NCBI RefSeq assembly: GCF_030372765.1
Contig: NZ_JAUCMW010000022.1
Span: 1 to 35,216, forward strand
DNA from: Labilibaculum sp. K2S
GTDB lineage: Bacteria; Bacteroidota; Bacteroidia; Bacteroidales; Marinifilaceae
Direction of reading: 5' to 3'
DNA: 35,216 bases
Under the pieces are notes generated by a model that saw only the letters and a list, made by a program, of their open reading frames with translations, ran no database searches and was not told where the DNA came from. The translations under genes were made by a program, and so were the position numbers. This document shows, in pieces, positions 1-8,029 of this stretch; positions within the stretch are counted from its first letter, which is position 1; each line of letters opens with the position of its first letter.

Positions 1-8
1 GAGATATA

Positions 9-731
9 GTGCCATATCCAGGATATCCTGCACCGCCCGTTGTTGAAGATGATAGTTGGAAAGGCACTAAGGCTGATTGTATTAAAACAAAACTGGAAGC
101 TGGCAGTGGTAGTTCCATTATTGATAATTTACTGGCAGGTTTTAATTTGGATAAAAGCACAATAAATTTGACATTTTATGTTGGTAATACAGATTATAGG
201 GGTAACCCTGTTCCAAATGGCAAATGTATTTTTGATCCCAATACAAAAAGAATGTCAGTATATATTAGTGAAGATAGATTAAAAGAATCTTCACTTGAGG
301 TTGCACGAACCATTCTTCATGAATGTTTTCATGCATACATGTATGGCAAATTATATGAAGACGATATCCACAATGGATTAGCTCCTGAACCAGATTTTGC
401 AAGAGATTTTGCTGAATACGAAAAAAAGTATAAAATTAGTGATGATAACAATCAATCTCAGCATAATTATATGGCTGATAAGTACAGAACTTACATGAAA
501 GAGGGATTAAAAATATTTTTCAAAGCAGAATCTTACTATAATAGATTTGTAGATTACTATTCTGACAGTCAATCATGGCATGGTGTTGATTATATGTTAG
601 AATGCTTGACTTGGGGAGGACTCAGACATACAGAAGCATGGAATGTTCTATTGTCAGATGAGCAGGAAAAAAATAAATACTACGATCAATTTAATAATAT
701 TATCTCTGCTTTACCAAAAGATTGTAACTAA
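9..731 (+). CDS. HExxH metallopeptidase-like domain, probable C-terminal end of a larger secreted or polymorphic-toxin-like protein (5' partial)
   Basis: The frame is open to the left edge and the only in-window start is a GTG at base 9, so this is probably the 3' part of a longer gene. The visible 240 residues start with a proline-rich linker (about 1-15). A globular domain follows, with HECFH at residues 104-108, a zincin HExxH motif. A histidine at 152 (QHNYMADKY) is a candidate third zinc ligand. Similar domains are known to me at the C-termini of large Bacteroidota RHS or T9SS proteins, where they can act as effector or toxin tips. The stop codon overlaps the start of the next gene (TAATG), so the two are translationally coupled. 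A decayed copy of its last ~65 residues lies at 1280-1486. The substrate is unknown, and toxin activity is an inference. Confidence 0.6.
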   Translation: MPYPGYPAPPVVEDDSWKGTKADCIKTKLEAGSGSSIIDNLLAGFNLDKSTINLTFYVGNTDYRGNPVPNGKCIFDPNTKRMSVYISEDRLKESSLEVARTILHECFHAYMYGKLYEDDIHNGLAPEPDFARDFAEYEKKYKISDDNNQSQHNYMADKYRTYMKEGLKIFFKAESYYNRFVDYYSDSQSWHGVDYMLECLTWGGLRHTEAWNVLLSDEQEKNKYYDQFNNIISALPKDCN

Positions 732-1213
732 TGAAAGATACTATATTACTTATATTACTTTTGACCTGTTTTTATAATGCAAATTCACAGGTAGATAATG
801 ATACTGTTTTAATATCTATAGATAAGAATGCAAACTTTGTTGAAATTTATAACCCCTGGAAAACTCGTTCTAATTTTGCGATAAAGCTAAAATGTAATTA
901 TTTTGTTTCTGGTTATCATCCATCATCGTGGCTCTGGCTCCATGAACTAACAGTCGATTCATTTAATGTAGATACTTTAGCTAAAGTATCTAAGGTGATA
1001 GTTCCTTATTCTACATTACAAAAATTAGATGTAATTTCTTCAGTTTGGATAGTAAAACAAGCAGATTTTCAAATAATTGCTGAAAAATTAGAGTTAAATA
1101 AAAAATCAATAAAGTATTACATTTATTTTGAGAATAAACAAAATATCCAGTGCTGTGATTCAATTACCTTATACCCAGTTAGAATTGCTATGCCTGATAT
1201 CGGAGATGAATAA
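731..1213 (+). CDS. Small secreted protein, candidate partner or immunity protein of the upstream metallopeptidase
   Basis: A 160-residue protein with an N-terminal signal peptide (hydrophobic 4-15, probable cleavage after the Ala-Asn-Ser-Gln stretch near residue 20). I recognise no family. It overlaps the metallopeptidase gene by one base (TAATG), so their production is probably coupled. A clear paralogue of similar length lies at 1497-1970. Both share DTVxIxID near residue 24, a CNYF/CNYY block, a serine-leucine-lysine segment in the middle, and a C-terminal CxSITLxxVxIA followed by acidic residues. The export signal and pairing with a peptidase domain would suit a periplasmic inhibitor or immunity protein, but nothing in the sequence proves it. 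A hairpin terminator follows directly. Confidence 0.6.
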   Translation: MKDTILLILLLTCFYNANSQVDNDTVLISIDKNANFVEIYNPWKTRSNFAIKLKCNYFVSGYHPSSWLWLHELTVDSFNVDTLAKVSKVIVPYSTLQKLDVISSVWIVKQADFQIIAEKLELNKKSIKYYIYFENKQNIQCCDSITLYPVRIAMPDIGDE

Positions 1214-1220
1214 ATAGTAA

Positions 1221-1254
1221 GAGACTGTCCTGCTTTCATTAAGGACAGTCTTCT
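1221..1254 (+). terminator. Rho-independent terminator-like hairpin
   Basis: GACTGTCCT at 1223-1231 pairs perfectly with AGGACAGTC at 1242-1250 across a 10-base loop and is followed by TTCTCTT. It lies 10 bases after the stop of the 731-1213 gene and ends the metallopeptidase/partner unit. Confidence 0.7.
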
Positions 1255-1279
1255 CTTGAGATATTGTTACAATAACTAA

Positions 1280-1486
1280 ATAGCAAAATTTGAATCTAAT
1301 TCAAAACATATCAGATTAATGGATTTTTTCTCGGATGATCCTAATTGGCACGGTGTTGATTATATGTATGAATCTTTAACATAGGGGGGTAAAAAATACG
1401 TAAAGGTCCCAGAAAATGAACAAAAACTAAAAGATCAAAAATAGTTTATTTACGATTATTTACCTAAAGAAAATTGTAAAAATTAA
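1280..1486 (+). pseudogene. Decayed C-terminal fragment of a second metallopeptidase-like domain
   Basis: Reading 1280-1486 in one frame gives a peptide matching the last ~65 residues of the 9-731 product: WHGVDYM is identical, followed by YESLT versus LECLT, and it ends LPKENCKN versus LPKDCN. Two in-frame TAG stops interrupt it (1382-1384, where the intact gene has TGG for Trp; and 1442-1444), and a TAA lies directly upstream at 1277. The HExxH part is absent. It sits just before the paralogue of the partner gene, so it is the remains of a duplicated effector tail whose partner gene survived. Confidence 0.75.
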
Positions 1487-1496
1487 AATAACAAAT

Positions 1497-1970
1497 ATGA
1501 AAAATATAGTATTACTTGCATTTTTATTTTTAAATATTGTTTCTAGCAAAGCTCAAGAAAAAGATACAGTAATAATTATCATTGACGATAGACTTGAAAA
1601 TGTTGAGATAATCGAAAATACAGATGAAAAAAATAATTTGGGATTTAAAATAGTTATTAACTGTAATTACTATGGTGGAGATGAATTAGATCATACTGTA
1701 TTAAAAAAGTTATTCCATTCGCAAGGCAATATCAAAGATGTAAAGATGCCCGAAATAATTTTGCCTAAATCAAAACTTGAAAAATACATACAAGTAACTG
1801 ATAAGTGGATCTCAGAACAAAATAAATTATATCAAATAAAAAAACATATTGGCCTCACACCTTGGGATAAGGTTAATTATGTGATTTTTAAAAAAGAGCT
1901 GGAATGTCCAAAAACCAATTCAATTACCTTACATCAGGTAGTTATTGCTTTTGGAGAAGAATCTGATTAA
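1497..1970 (+). CDS. Small secreted protein, paralogue of the 731-1213 product
   Basis: A 157-residue protein with a signal peptide (cleavage likely after SSKAQ near residue 20). It aligns over its length with the product of 731-1213: DTVIIIID, a CNYY block, ILPKSKLEKY in the middle, and a C-terminal CxxxNSITLHQVVIA. The start codon is 10 bases after the end of the broken metallopeptidase tail, repeating the peptidase-then-partner order of the intact pair. Retention of an intact reading frame beside a dead partner is what is expected of orphan immunity genes, but the function is unproven. A strong terminator follows. Confidence 0.6.
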   Translation: MKNIVLLAFLFLNIVSSKAQEKDTVIIIIDDRLENVEIIENTDEKNNLGFKIVINCNYYGGDELDHTVLKKLFHSQGNIKDVKMPEIILPKSKLEKYIQVTDKWISEQNKLYQIKKHIGLTPWDKVNYVIFKKELECPKTNSITLHQVVIAFGEESD

Positions 1971-1985
1971 TTACCCCACAAAAAG

Positions 1986-2017
1986 AACAGCCCCAAAACA
2001 ATTTGGGGCTGTTTTTA
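1986..2017 (+). terminator. Rho-independent terminator
   Basis: AACAGCCCCAAA (1986-1997) pairs perfectly with TTTGGGGCTGTT (2002-2013) over an ACAA loop, followed by a T run. It closes the 1497-1970 gene. Confidence 0.85.
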
Positions 2018-2112
2018 TTTGCAAAATGCACAAATGATCCAACACACATAAAAAATTCATATTTATATAATTAACAGTAACTACAAGTGTGATTTTCTTC
2101 CTTGCCAAGAGG

Positions 2113-2143
2113 TTTGTTCTTTCCCGAAATTCCTGTACTTTCG
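2113..2143 (+). promoter_or_regulatory. Candidate Bacteroidota promoter for the EamA gene
   Basis: TTTG at 2113-2116 and TACTTTCG at 2136-2143 (one mismatch to TAnnTTTG) are 19 bases apart, and the ATG follows 20 bases later. The -7 box overlaps an inverted repeat, TTCCCGAAA (2121-2129) with TTTCGGGAA (2139-2147). Confidence 0.4.
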
Positions 2144-2163
2144 GGAACTTAAAACACTACACT

Positions 2164-3078
2164 ATGCACTGGAACAAACCCTGGTTTCAATTCTTGATTT
2201 TATTGCTGCTCGCCTTTATTTGGGGATCTTCTTTTATCCTCATGAAAATTGGATTGAAAAGCTTTAGCAGCGAACAGGCGGCAGGAATCCGAATACTTTT
2301 GGCCTCGCTGGTGCTTTTGCCTTATTCAATCAGGAATTTAAAGTTTCTGAAAAAGAAAGATGTAAAAAGTCTTTTGATTGCAGGATTTATTGGCAGTTTC
2401 ATCCCAGCTTTTCTGTTTACCAAAGCACAAACTCAAATTGACAGTGCGTTGGCTGGCATGTTGAATTCTCTAACTCCAATATTCACATTAGCCATAGGAA
2501 TACTGCTGCATAAAACGAAATTCAAATGGCTGCAGGTTACAGGTCTGGTGATCGGACTAATTGGTGCTTTGGGTTTAATTACTTCAGGTAAGGAGTTGGC
2601 TTTGGGAAATGTGAACAGCTATGCCTTGCTAATTGTTCTCGCAACCGTATTTTACGGAATAAACATCAACGAAATTAAATCGAAATTATCTCATTTAACG
2701 GGTATTCAGATTACCTCTTTGGCTTTCTTTTTTACCGGTCCTGCAGCACTAATCTATCTGGCAACAACAAATTTCGAACCTGTGCTTCAGTCACCAAACT
2801 GGCCAATTCATTTTCTTGCATTGGCGGCTTTAGGAATAATTGGAACCGCTCTTGCAATGCTGTTAATGAATAGCTTAATCAGATACAGTTCTGCAATTTA
2901 CGCCTCATCGGTAACCTACATTATTCCTGTTTTTGCTATTTTCTGGGGCGTTATTGATGGCGAAACCATTACTATACTGCATCTGACTTGTATGGCATGT
3001 ATCCTTTTAGGAGTTTATCTTACGAATAAAAAAAAGAAGGCAGAATTTGCTGCAAATCTGTCTGGCACACGAAAATAA
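2164..3078 (+). CDS. EamA/DMT-superfamily inner-membrane exporter
   Basis: A 304-residue drug/metabolite transporter family protein of the ten-helix type with two EamA repeats. The first begins with FIWGSSFILMKIGL (about residues 15-28), the usual WGSSF signature of the family. Later helices include the GALGLIT segment near 140 and AMLLMNSLIRYSSA in the second half. The C-terminus is the lysine-rich KKKK tail expected on the cytoplasmic side. I chose ATG 2164 because it falls directly before the first helix; an in-frame ATG at 2089 would add 25 polar residues and would lie upstream of the candidate promoter. The substrate cannot be told from sequence; paralogues export amino acids or metabolites. 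The gene stands alone. Confidence 0.85.
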   Translation: MHWNKPWFQFLILLLLAFIWGSSFILMKIGLKSFSSEQAAGIRILLASLVLLPYSIRNLKFLKKKDVKSLLIAGFIGSFIPAFLFTKAQTQIDSALAGMLNSLTPIFTLAIGILLHKTKFKWLQVTGLVIGLIGALGLITSGKELALGNVNSYALLIVLATVFYGININEIKSKLSHLTGIQITSLAFFFTGPAALIYLATTNFEPVLQSPNWPIHFLALAALGIIGTALAMLLMNSLIRYSSAIYASSVTYIIPVFAIFWGVIDGETITILHLTCMACILLGVYLTNKKKKAEFAANLSGTRK

Positions 3079-3118
3079 GCGTCTCAGAGTGCCTCTTTCT
3101 TTCAAATATCACTATAAA

Positions 3119-3149
3119 GTTTCTAATGATGGGATATTTAGTAATTTTG
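3119..3149 (+). promoter_or_regulatory. Candidate promoter for the DEAD-box-like gene
   Basis: TAATTTTG at 3142-3149 matches TAnnTTTG exactly, with GTTTC about 19 bases upstream (3119-3123). The ATG at 3179 follows 29 bases later, which also supports that start over the upstream in-frame ATG. Confidence 0.5.
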
Positions 3150-3178
3150 CATTGAATACAAAAAAATACAATCCCCCA

Positions 3179-3790
3179 ATGTTTTTAAAAAAATTAGATC
3201 CACAGCTTTTAGAAGCTATTGAAGAATATGGTTTTGAAACTCCAACAGAAGTTCAAAAGAGTTGCATCTCAAAAATAAAAAGCGGTGTTGATTTATTTGT
3301 TAAAGCTCCTGATGAATCCGGGAAAACCCATACCATAATTATTGGTATTATCCAGCAACTTAAAGCTGAGTTTGAGGATGTACCCAGAGCCATTGTTGTT
3401 GTTTCGGATAGAGAGAAAGCAATTCAACTGAAAGAACAGTTTCTGGCGCTAAGTCACAATACCAGCCTGCGGATATTTAGTGAAGGTGATGCGGGGAATT
3501 TACACAACCTGCGCGATAAGATTTATGCAGGTTCGGATATTGTTATTGCAACAGCAAGAAAATTCAACGAATTGTACTCGTTTAGCGGAATCAATCTAAG
3601 CAATTTAAAAATAGTTGCCATTGATGATGCTGAGATGATTATTAAAGAACAAATAGTTTCGGATATTAATCGACTATCTGATAATCTTCCCAAATCACAG
3701 CGAATTGTATTTACGACTAAAATCACCAATAAAATGGAAGATTACATGGAGAACTACATGTATTCTCCTATTGTTCTGGATTTTGAATAA
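3179..3790 (+). CDS. Single-domain, degenerate DEAD-box helicase-like protein
   Basis: The 203-residue product corresponds only to the first RecA-like domain of DEAD-box RNA helicases. Visible motifs are a Q-motif region (FETPTEVQKSCI, 19-30), a P-loop equivalent APDESGKT (43-50; the first glycine of GxGKT is Glu), SDREKA at the Ia position (76-81), ATARK near the Ib position, DDAE at 149-152 in place of DEAD, and FTT near 178-180 in place of SAT. There is no helicase C domain: the protein ends in its own stop, followed by a strong terminator. It is therefore unlikely to be a processive helicase. It might bind RNA or nucleotide, or regulate a full-length helicase (inference). The start at 3179 follows the promoter spacing; an in-frame ATG at 3047 would overlap the EamA gene. 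Confidence 0.75.
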   Translation: MFLKKLDPQLLEAIEEYGFETPTEVQKSCISKIKSGVDLFVKAPDESGKTHTIIIGIIQQLKAEFEDVPRAIVVVSDREKAIQLKEQFLALSHNTSLRIFSEGDAGNLHNLRDKIYAGSDIVIATARKFNELYSFSGINLSNLKIVAIDDAEMIIKEQIVSDINRLSDNLPKSQRIVFTTKITNKMEDYMENYMYSPIVLDFE

Positions 3791-3795
3791 AATAT

Positions 3796-3832
3796 AAAAA
3801 GTGCCTCCAATAAAAATTGGAGGCATTTTATT
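3796..3832. terminator. Bidirectional terminator between the DEAD-box-like gene and dps
   Basis: TGCCTCCAAT (3802-3811) pairs with ATTGGAGGCA (3816-3825) across an AAAA loop, with an A run on the left and a T run on the right. It serves both converging genes. Confidence 0.85.
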
Positions 3833-4312
3833 TTAGCGCAAATAAGCTTTAAACATCCAGTTTAGCTTCTCAAAATAAGAAACGTAAGCCGGCAATATAT
3901 CCAGCGTTCCTTCATCCTCATTTTCATTTGCCTGAATTAATACTTCTTTTACCTTCCCGATTAAAATATTGTGCGACTGAATAATTTGTTTCACCATATC
4001 GGTGCCTGAACAATTTGAGTTGGCTTCCTGAATGGTTGAAATAGCAACGTAATCGGAAAAATTTCCCAAAGGATGACCTTCCAATGTTAATACCCGCTCT
4101 GCAATTTCATCCACTTTATCGCTGGCATCAACATACAACTCTTCAAATTTGGCATGTAACTCAAAAAAATCGTTTCCCCCAACGTTCCAATGAAAATTGC
4201 GTAAATTCTGATAATACAATTGATAATTGGCCAACAATATTTGCAATTGTTCTACTTCTCTTTCTTTTGCATTTAATTCTACTACTTCCAGGTTACTTTT
4301 ACTGTTTTTCAT
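3833..4312 (-). CDS. dps: Dps-family ferritin-like DNA-binding/iron storage protein
   Basis: A 159-residue ferritin-like protein that in the Dps family forms a dodecamer, oxidises Fe(II) with peroxide and stores iron, protecting DNA during oxidative stress. The ferroxidase site is readable: NFHW with His41, His53, Glu57 (Asp in Listeria Dps), and the DEIAER segment with Asp68 and Glu72. Length and helix pattern are normal for the family. The N-terminus is short, with few basic residues, so strong DNA binding is not evident. It converges on the DEAD-box-like gene across a shared terminator. The region upstream (4313-4494) has only an imperfect -7 box (GATATTTG on this strand). Confidence 0.92.
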   Translation of the reverse strand: MKNSKSNLEVVELNAKEREVEQLQILLANYQLYYQNLRNFHWNVGGNDFFELHAKFEELYVDASDKVDEIAERVLTLEGHPLGNFSDYVAISTIQEANSNCSGTDMVKQIIQSHNILIGKVKEVLIQANENEDEGTLDILPAYVSYFEKLNWMFKAYLR

Positions 4313-4494
4313 GTTTTCTTATTTTTAGTTTATTATTATTTCTAATTCTCTGATACAAATATCACATCATTCAGATTATTAAAAATTATAAGCCAATAAG
4401 AAAAACTTATGGATAAAAGAATAGGATTAAAAGCAGAAGTAGGGTGAATCGGTATCAATTGCGGTTATATAGTATAAACTAAATAACTAAAAAG

Positions 4495-4950
4495 ATGATT
4501 CATAACAAACTCGATAAACTATTTGGACAAGCCGGATCGATACTTGGTTGGATGATCATGCTTGTAGGAATCTATTCATCCATTCTCCCTCTCACGCTAT
4601 TATTAGTTCTAATTGGATCGTTTCTGGCATTTTCCTACTCTGGAATCTACCTGGACAAGGACGATGAAAAATACAAATTCTACTACGCCTACTTTGGGCT
4701 ATTCAAATCGGGCTCGTGGAGAAGTTTAAAAAACATTGACCGTGTTGCCGGAATCTCATCTATCATTCTAAGAAATTCCTATACTCCCGAACAAAAAGAA
4801 ACGAATTTGAAGGCAGATGATTGCTTCGTGGTTCTATTTCTGAAAAACCGCAATCGAAAAATTCCTTATAAAAGATGCAAAGACCTACTTGAAGCCAAGT
4901 TGGAAGCTCAAAAAATAGGTCAACTATTAAATTTAAATGTTATTCATTAA
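4495..4950 (+). CDS. Small membrane protein of unknown function
   Basis: A 151-residue protein I cannot assign to a family. Residues about 14-52 form two closely spaced transmembrane helices (GWMIMLVGIYSSI, then LTLLLVLIGSFLAFSY). A ~95-residue soluble part follows with alternating hydrophobic residues (YYAYFGLFKSGSWRSL, FVVLFLKN) and a lysine/leucine-rich C-terminal helix. This two-helix plus beta-rich layout resembles membrane-anchored PH-like domains, but that is a guess. It is monocistronic, between divergent dps and a terminator shared with the peptidase gene. Confidence 0.65.
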   Translation: MIHNKLDKLFGQAGSILGWMIMLVGIYSSILPLTLLLVLIGSFLAFSYSGIYLDKDDEKYKFYYAYFGLFKSGSWRSLKNIDRVAGISSIILRNSYTPEQKETNLKADDCFVVLFLKNRNRKIPYKRCKDLLEAKLEAQKIGQLLNLNVIH

Positions 4951-4992
4951 CCCAACATAGCTCCTTGTCACTACAGACAAGTCACAAACCAA

Positions 4993-5022
4993 AAAAGAAC
5001 CTCAAAACTGAGGTTCTTTTTC
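4993..5022. terminator. Bidirectional terminator
   Basis: AAAAGAACCTCA (4993-5004) pairs perfectly with TGAGGTTCTTTT (5009-5020) over an AAAC loop. It sits between the converging 4495-4950 and 5046-6434 genes. Confidence 0.9.
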
Positions 5023-5045
5023 TATAAATTCATTTTTAGCTGAGC

Positions 5046-6434
5046 CTAAAACATATAATCCCAAACCGGCAATAATATCGGAGCAGTTTTAAGTGCTTTC
5101 TTCGCTTTCTCATCCAAATAGTTTTTGTTGATTACCACACGAAACATATATTCCGAGAACCATTCATCTGTGAAAGTTAAATATCCATTATTACCTGAAG
5201 TACTTCCCCACGAGTTTTCAAATTCCCATTTCACAGGCACTTCATTTTCATCAACATCAACGCCAATCAATGCCATTGCATGAGAAGAACCGGATTGACG
5301 AGTCAAAACTCTGGCTTTTTTATCCATATCGAATTCAACTCCCAGTAAAGAAGCATAATCGTAGGTATTCAAATCCATTACACCCGCTTTTCTGTTGTGT
5401 TGTTTTCCTACATCGCAGGATGCATACATGGCTTCATTGTTCTTGATGGAAGCCATTGCAAACTTCTTAATCTCATCATTCGGAAGATTTAAATACGTCC
5501 AATTGATTCCTTCCTCAACATTTCTGTAATTCTTAATTTCGTATACCTTATAATATTCACGGGTCGGATCATTCATGATCATCACCAATTCAGTATTCGC
5601 AAAATCAGGATTAATTTCAGCCAAAAACTCTTTAGGTGTATACATTTTGCTTTCGCTGATTTTTCCATCAGCATCCTTAAATCTCCATGAAAAATTTACC
5701 GGAGGTTCACCCAAACTTAAAGTCAACATGCGGTAAATTGATTTTAAAGCGGTCATTTTCGCCAATGCAATATCTTTCACCGATGCTTTTTCAGCAATCA
5801 TATTACGAAGCTTGTATCCCTCACCTCTTAATTTTTCATTGATTAAGCCGGTAATTTCGCGAGTGCTATTGCTCACCTTTGTTTCCGGCATTACTTCCGA
5901 TGGAACAACACCATATTTTTTAGCTATGTTAAAAAAAGAATTCCAAACGCCGCCGTCATCAACAGGCCCTTTAAAATAAAGAACAACTTCCCGATCATCC
6001 ATCTTGCGATCGGCGGTTGCAATTATATTCTCAAGAAACAAATTTGATTTCTCGAACAAATCCCAGAAATAATTGTAGTTGTGAGAAAAATCGAAAGAAT
6101 TCAAATTAAACTTCTTCATTACTTCCGGACGAATTGTATTCATAGAAGTAAACATCCAACATCTGCCTGAACTTTCCTGATTTGTAATTCCCTTTACATC
6201 AACTCTGTATTTGAAAAAGTGATCTGTTTTTCCAATTTTTTCATGATTTAGAGCTAATTCTCTAATACTTTCCGCATTAGTAATTGCATTTTGAATGGCT
6301 CTACTTGATGCATCCAATGTAAAATCAGAACGAATCTCATTCAACATTTTAGCATCTACAGTTCCCTTATTTTGTCCAATTGACATCGTACTAAATGTCA
6401 TTGCAAGAATAGGTACCAATAAAAATTTCTTCAT
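5046..6434 (-). CDS. Secreted C1B peptidase (bleomycin hydrolase / aminopeptidase C family)
   Basis: A 462-residue papain-fold peptidase of family C1B. The catalytic set is visible: Gln86 and Cys92 in NQESSGRCWMF, His385 in SSHAMALIGVDVD and Asn407 in WEFENSWGS. C1B enzymes are usually cytosolic hexameric aminopeptidases; this one has an N-terminal signal peptide (residues 1-20, cleavage near SIG-QN), so it should act in the periplasm or outside the cell, as in other Bacteroidota. The C-terminus (LLPVWDYMF) is a plausible equivalent of the C-terminal arm that enters the active site in this family. A candidate promoter lies about 45 bases upstream. Confidence 0.9.
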   Translation of the reverse strand: MKKFLLVPILAMTFSTMSIGQNKGTVDAKMLNEIRSDFTLDASSRAIQNAITNAESIRELALNHEKIGKTDHFFKYRVDVKGITNQESSGRCWMFTSMNTIRPEVMKKFNLNSFDFSHNYNYFWDLFEKSNLFLENIIATADRKMDDREVVLYFKGPVDDGGVWNSFFNIAKKYGVVPSEVMPETKVSNSTREITGLINEKLRGEGYKLRNMIAEKASVKDIALAKMTALKSIYRMLTLSLGEPPVNFSWRFKDADGKISESKMYTPKEFLAEINPDFANTELVMIMNDPTREYYKVYEIKNYRNVEEGINWTYLNLPNDEIKKFAMASIKNNEAMYASCDVGKQHNRKAGVMDLNTYDYASLLGVEFDMDKKARVLTRQSGSSHAMALIGVDVDENEVPVKWEFENSWGSTSGNNGYLTFTDEWFSEYMFRVVINKNYLDEKAKKALKTAPILLPVWDYMF

Positions 6435-6476
6435 TTTTTTTTGTGTTAGTCGGTTGTTGTTCTAAAATAATTCTCA

Positions 6477-6484
6477 CAAACTTA
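6477..6484 (-). promoter_or_regulatory. Candidate -7 box for the C1B peptidase gene
   Basis: On the minus strand the bases read TAAGTTTG, an exact match to TAnnTTTG, 42 bases before the ATG. The -33 region is T-rich without a clear TTTG. Confidence 0.4.
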
Positions 6485-6520
6485 AAAAAACGGATCTAAA
6501 AACACACCTAATTTTACAAG

Positions 6521-6554
6521 AAAAGCCACCCTATAAACTAAAGGATGGCTTTTT
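6521..6554 (-). terminator. Terminator of lpdA
   Basis: On the minus strand AAAAGCCATCCT pairs with AGGGTGGCTTTTC (one mismatch), 24 bases after the lpdA stop. Confidence 0.75.
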
Positions 6555-6577
6555 ATCTAACATTATTTTCGTATCTC

Positions 6578-7972
6578 TTATATGTGAATCACCTCATCGT
6601 AAGCTGCGGCAGCGGCTTCCATAATAGCCTCCGACATGGTTGGATGCGGATGAATCGCCTTAATCAATTCATGACCTGTTGTTTCCAACTTACGGGCAGT
6701 AACCAATTCTGCAATCATTTCGGTTACGTTAGCACCCACCATATGAGCTCCAAGCAATTCGCCGTACTTGGCATCAAAAACAAGTTTAACAAATCCTTCG
6801 TTGGCTCCGGCCGCACTTGCTTTTCCTGATGCAGAAAATGGAAATTTACCAATCTTCAACTCGTATCCAGCTTCTTTCGCTGCTTTTTCAGTCAATCCCA
6901 TCGATGCAACTTCAGGAACTGTATATGTACATCCGGGAATAGTCGTATAATCAATTGGTTCAACATTCATTCCGGCAATTTTCTCAACACAGCAAATTCC
7001 TTCTGCCGACGCAACGTGAGCCAACGCAGGCCCTTTTATAATATCACCAATTGCATAAACACCTTCCACATTGGTTCTGAAATAATCATCAACAAGAACT
7101 CTACCATTTTCAGTAGCCACTCCTACCTCTTCCAAACCAATATTTTCGGTATTAGGCGCAATTCCCACTGCCGAAAGCACGATTTCGCACTCATGCACTT
7201 CAATTTCGCCTTTCTTATTTTTAATATTCACTTTTAAATTTCCATCTGATCCTTCTACCGATTCAACTGTAGAATTGGTCATGACTTTAATTTTATTCTT
7301 CTTGAAACTACGTCCCATTTGCTTCGAAACCTCTTCATCTTCAACAGGAAGAATTTCCGGTAAAAACTCAACTAAAGTTACCTGAGTTCCCATAGTAGAA
7401 TAGAAGTATGCAAACTCCGATCCAATTGCTCCGGAACCAACAACAATCATTGATTTAGGCAATTTCTCCAATGTCAATGCTTTACGGTATCCAATAATAT
7501 TTTTTCCATCCTGAGGAAGATTTGGCAATTCACGGGAACGCGCTCCTGTTGCCAAAATAATATGCTTTGCTTCATGATTTGATTTAGTTCCATCTTCAGC
7601 CGTAACTTCAACCATTTTGTTACCTACTAATTTTCCAAAACCATTGATTACCTCAATTTTATTCTTTTTAAGCAGGTACTGAATTCCGCCACTCATTTTT
7701 TCAGCCACACCACGACTACGAGCAACCACCTTTTCAAAATCAGGTTTAACCTCGCCTTCTACAGTCAATCCATAATCTCCGGCGTGTTTCATATATTCAA
7801 ATACTTGTGCTGATTTCAGCAAAGATTTGGTTGGAATACAACCCCAATTCAAACAAATTCCACCCAATTCGGCGCGTTCAACAACGGCAACATTCAAACC
7901 CAATTGTGAAGCGCGAATGGCGGCTACGTAACCACCTGGACCACTTCCTACTACTATTAAATCGTAACTCAT
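6578..7972 (-). CDS. lpdA: Dihydrolipoyl dehydrogenase (E3)
   Basis: A 464-residue flavoprotein disulfide oxidoreductase that reoxidises the lipoyl group of 2-oxoacid dehydrogenase complexes or the glycine cleavage system with NAD+. It has the FAD-binding GSGPGGYVAA near residues 9-18, the redox disulfide Cys40/Cys45 in GGICLNWGCIPTKS, a second dinucleotide motif VVGSGAIGSEFA, the second FAD motif near YAIGDI, and the C-terminal interface His443/Glu448 in HPHPTMSE. The length is standard. No E1 or E2 genes are adjacent, so it may serve several complexes. It ends in its own terminator; 57 AT-rich bases separate it from the upstream metal ABC operon. Confidence 0.95.
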   Translation of the reverse strand: MSYDLIVVGSGPGGYVAAIRASQLGLNVAVVERAELGGICLNWGCIPTKSLLKSAQVFEYMKHAGDYGLTVEGEVKPDFEKVVARSRGVAEKMSGGIQYLLKKNKIEVINGFGKLVGNKMVEVTAEDGTKSNHEAKHIILATGARSRELPNLPQDGKNIIGYRKALTLEKLPKSMIVVGSGAIGSEFAYFYSTMGTQVTLVEFLPEILPVEDEEVSKQMGRSFKKNKIKVMTNSTVESVEGSDGNLKVNIKNKKGEIEVHECEIVLSAVGIAPNTENIGLEEVGVATENGRVLVDDYFRTNVEGVYAIGDIIKGPALAHVASAEGICCVEKIAGMNVEPIDYTTIPGCTYTVPEVASMGLTEKAAKEAGYELKIGKFPFSASGKASAAGANEGFVKLVFDAKYGELLGAHMVGANVTEMIAELVTARKLETTGHELIKAIHPHPTMSEAIMEAAAAAYDEVIHI

Positions 7973-8029
7973 TTTATTTTGTTGTTTATATTAGTACAAA
8001 TTTTGTTTTACTAATTTATATTTTCTTTT

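Noticed and set aside
9..731. Assignment of the left-edge gene to SprT or a specific known metalloprotease family
   Set aside because: Only HExxH and a possible third histidine can be seen; the rest does not match a named family that I can confirm.
3833..4312. Dps as bacterioferritin or DNA-damage nuclease
   Set aside because: The NFHW/His53/DEIAER pattern and 159-aa length are those of Dps; no haem-binding methionine or nuclease motif.
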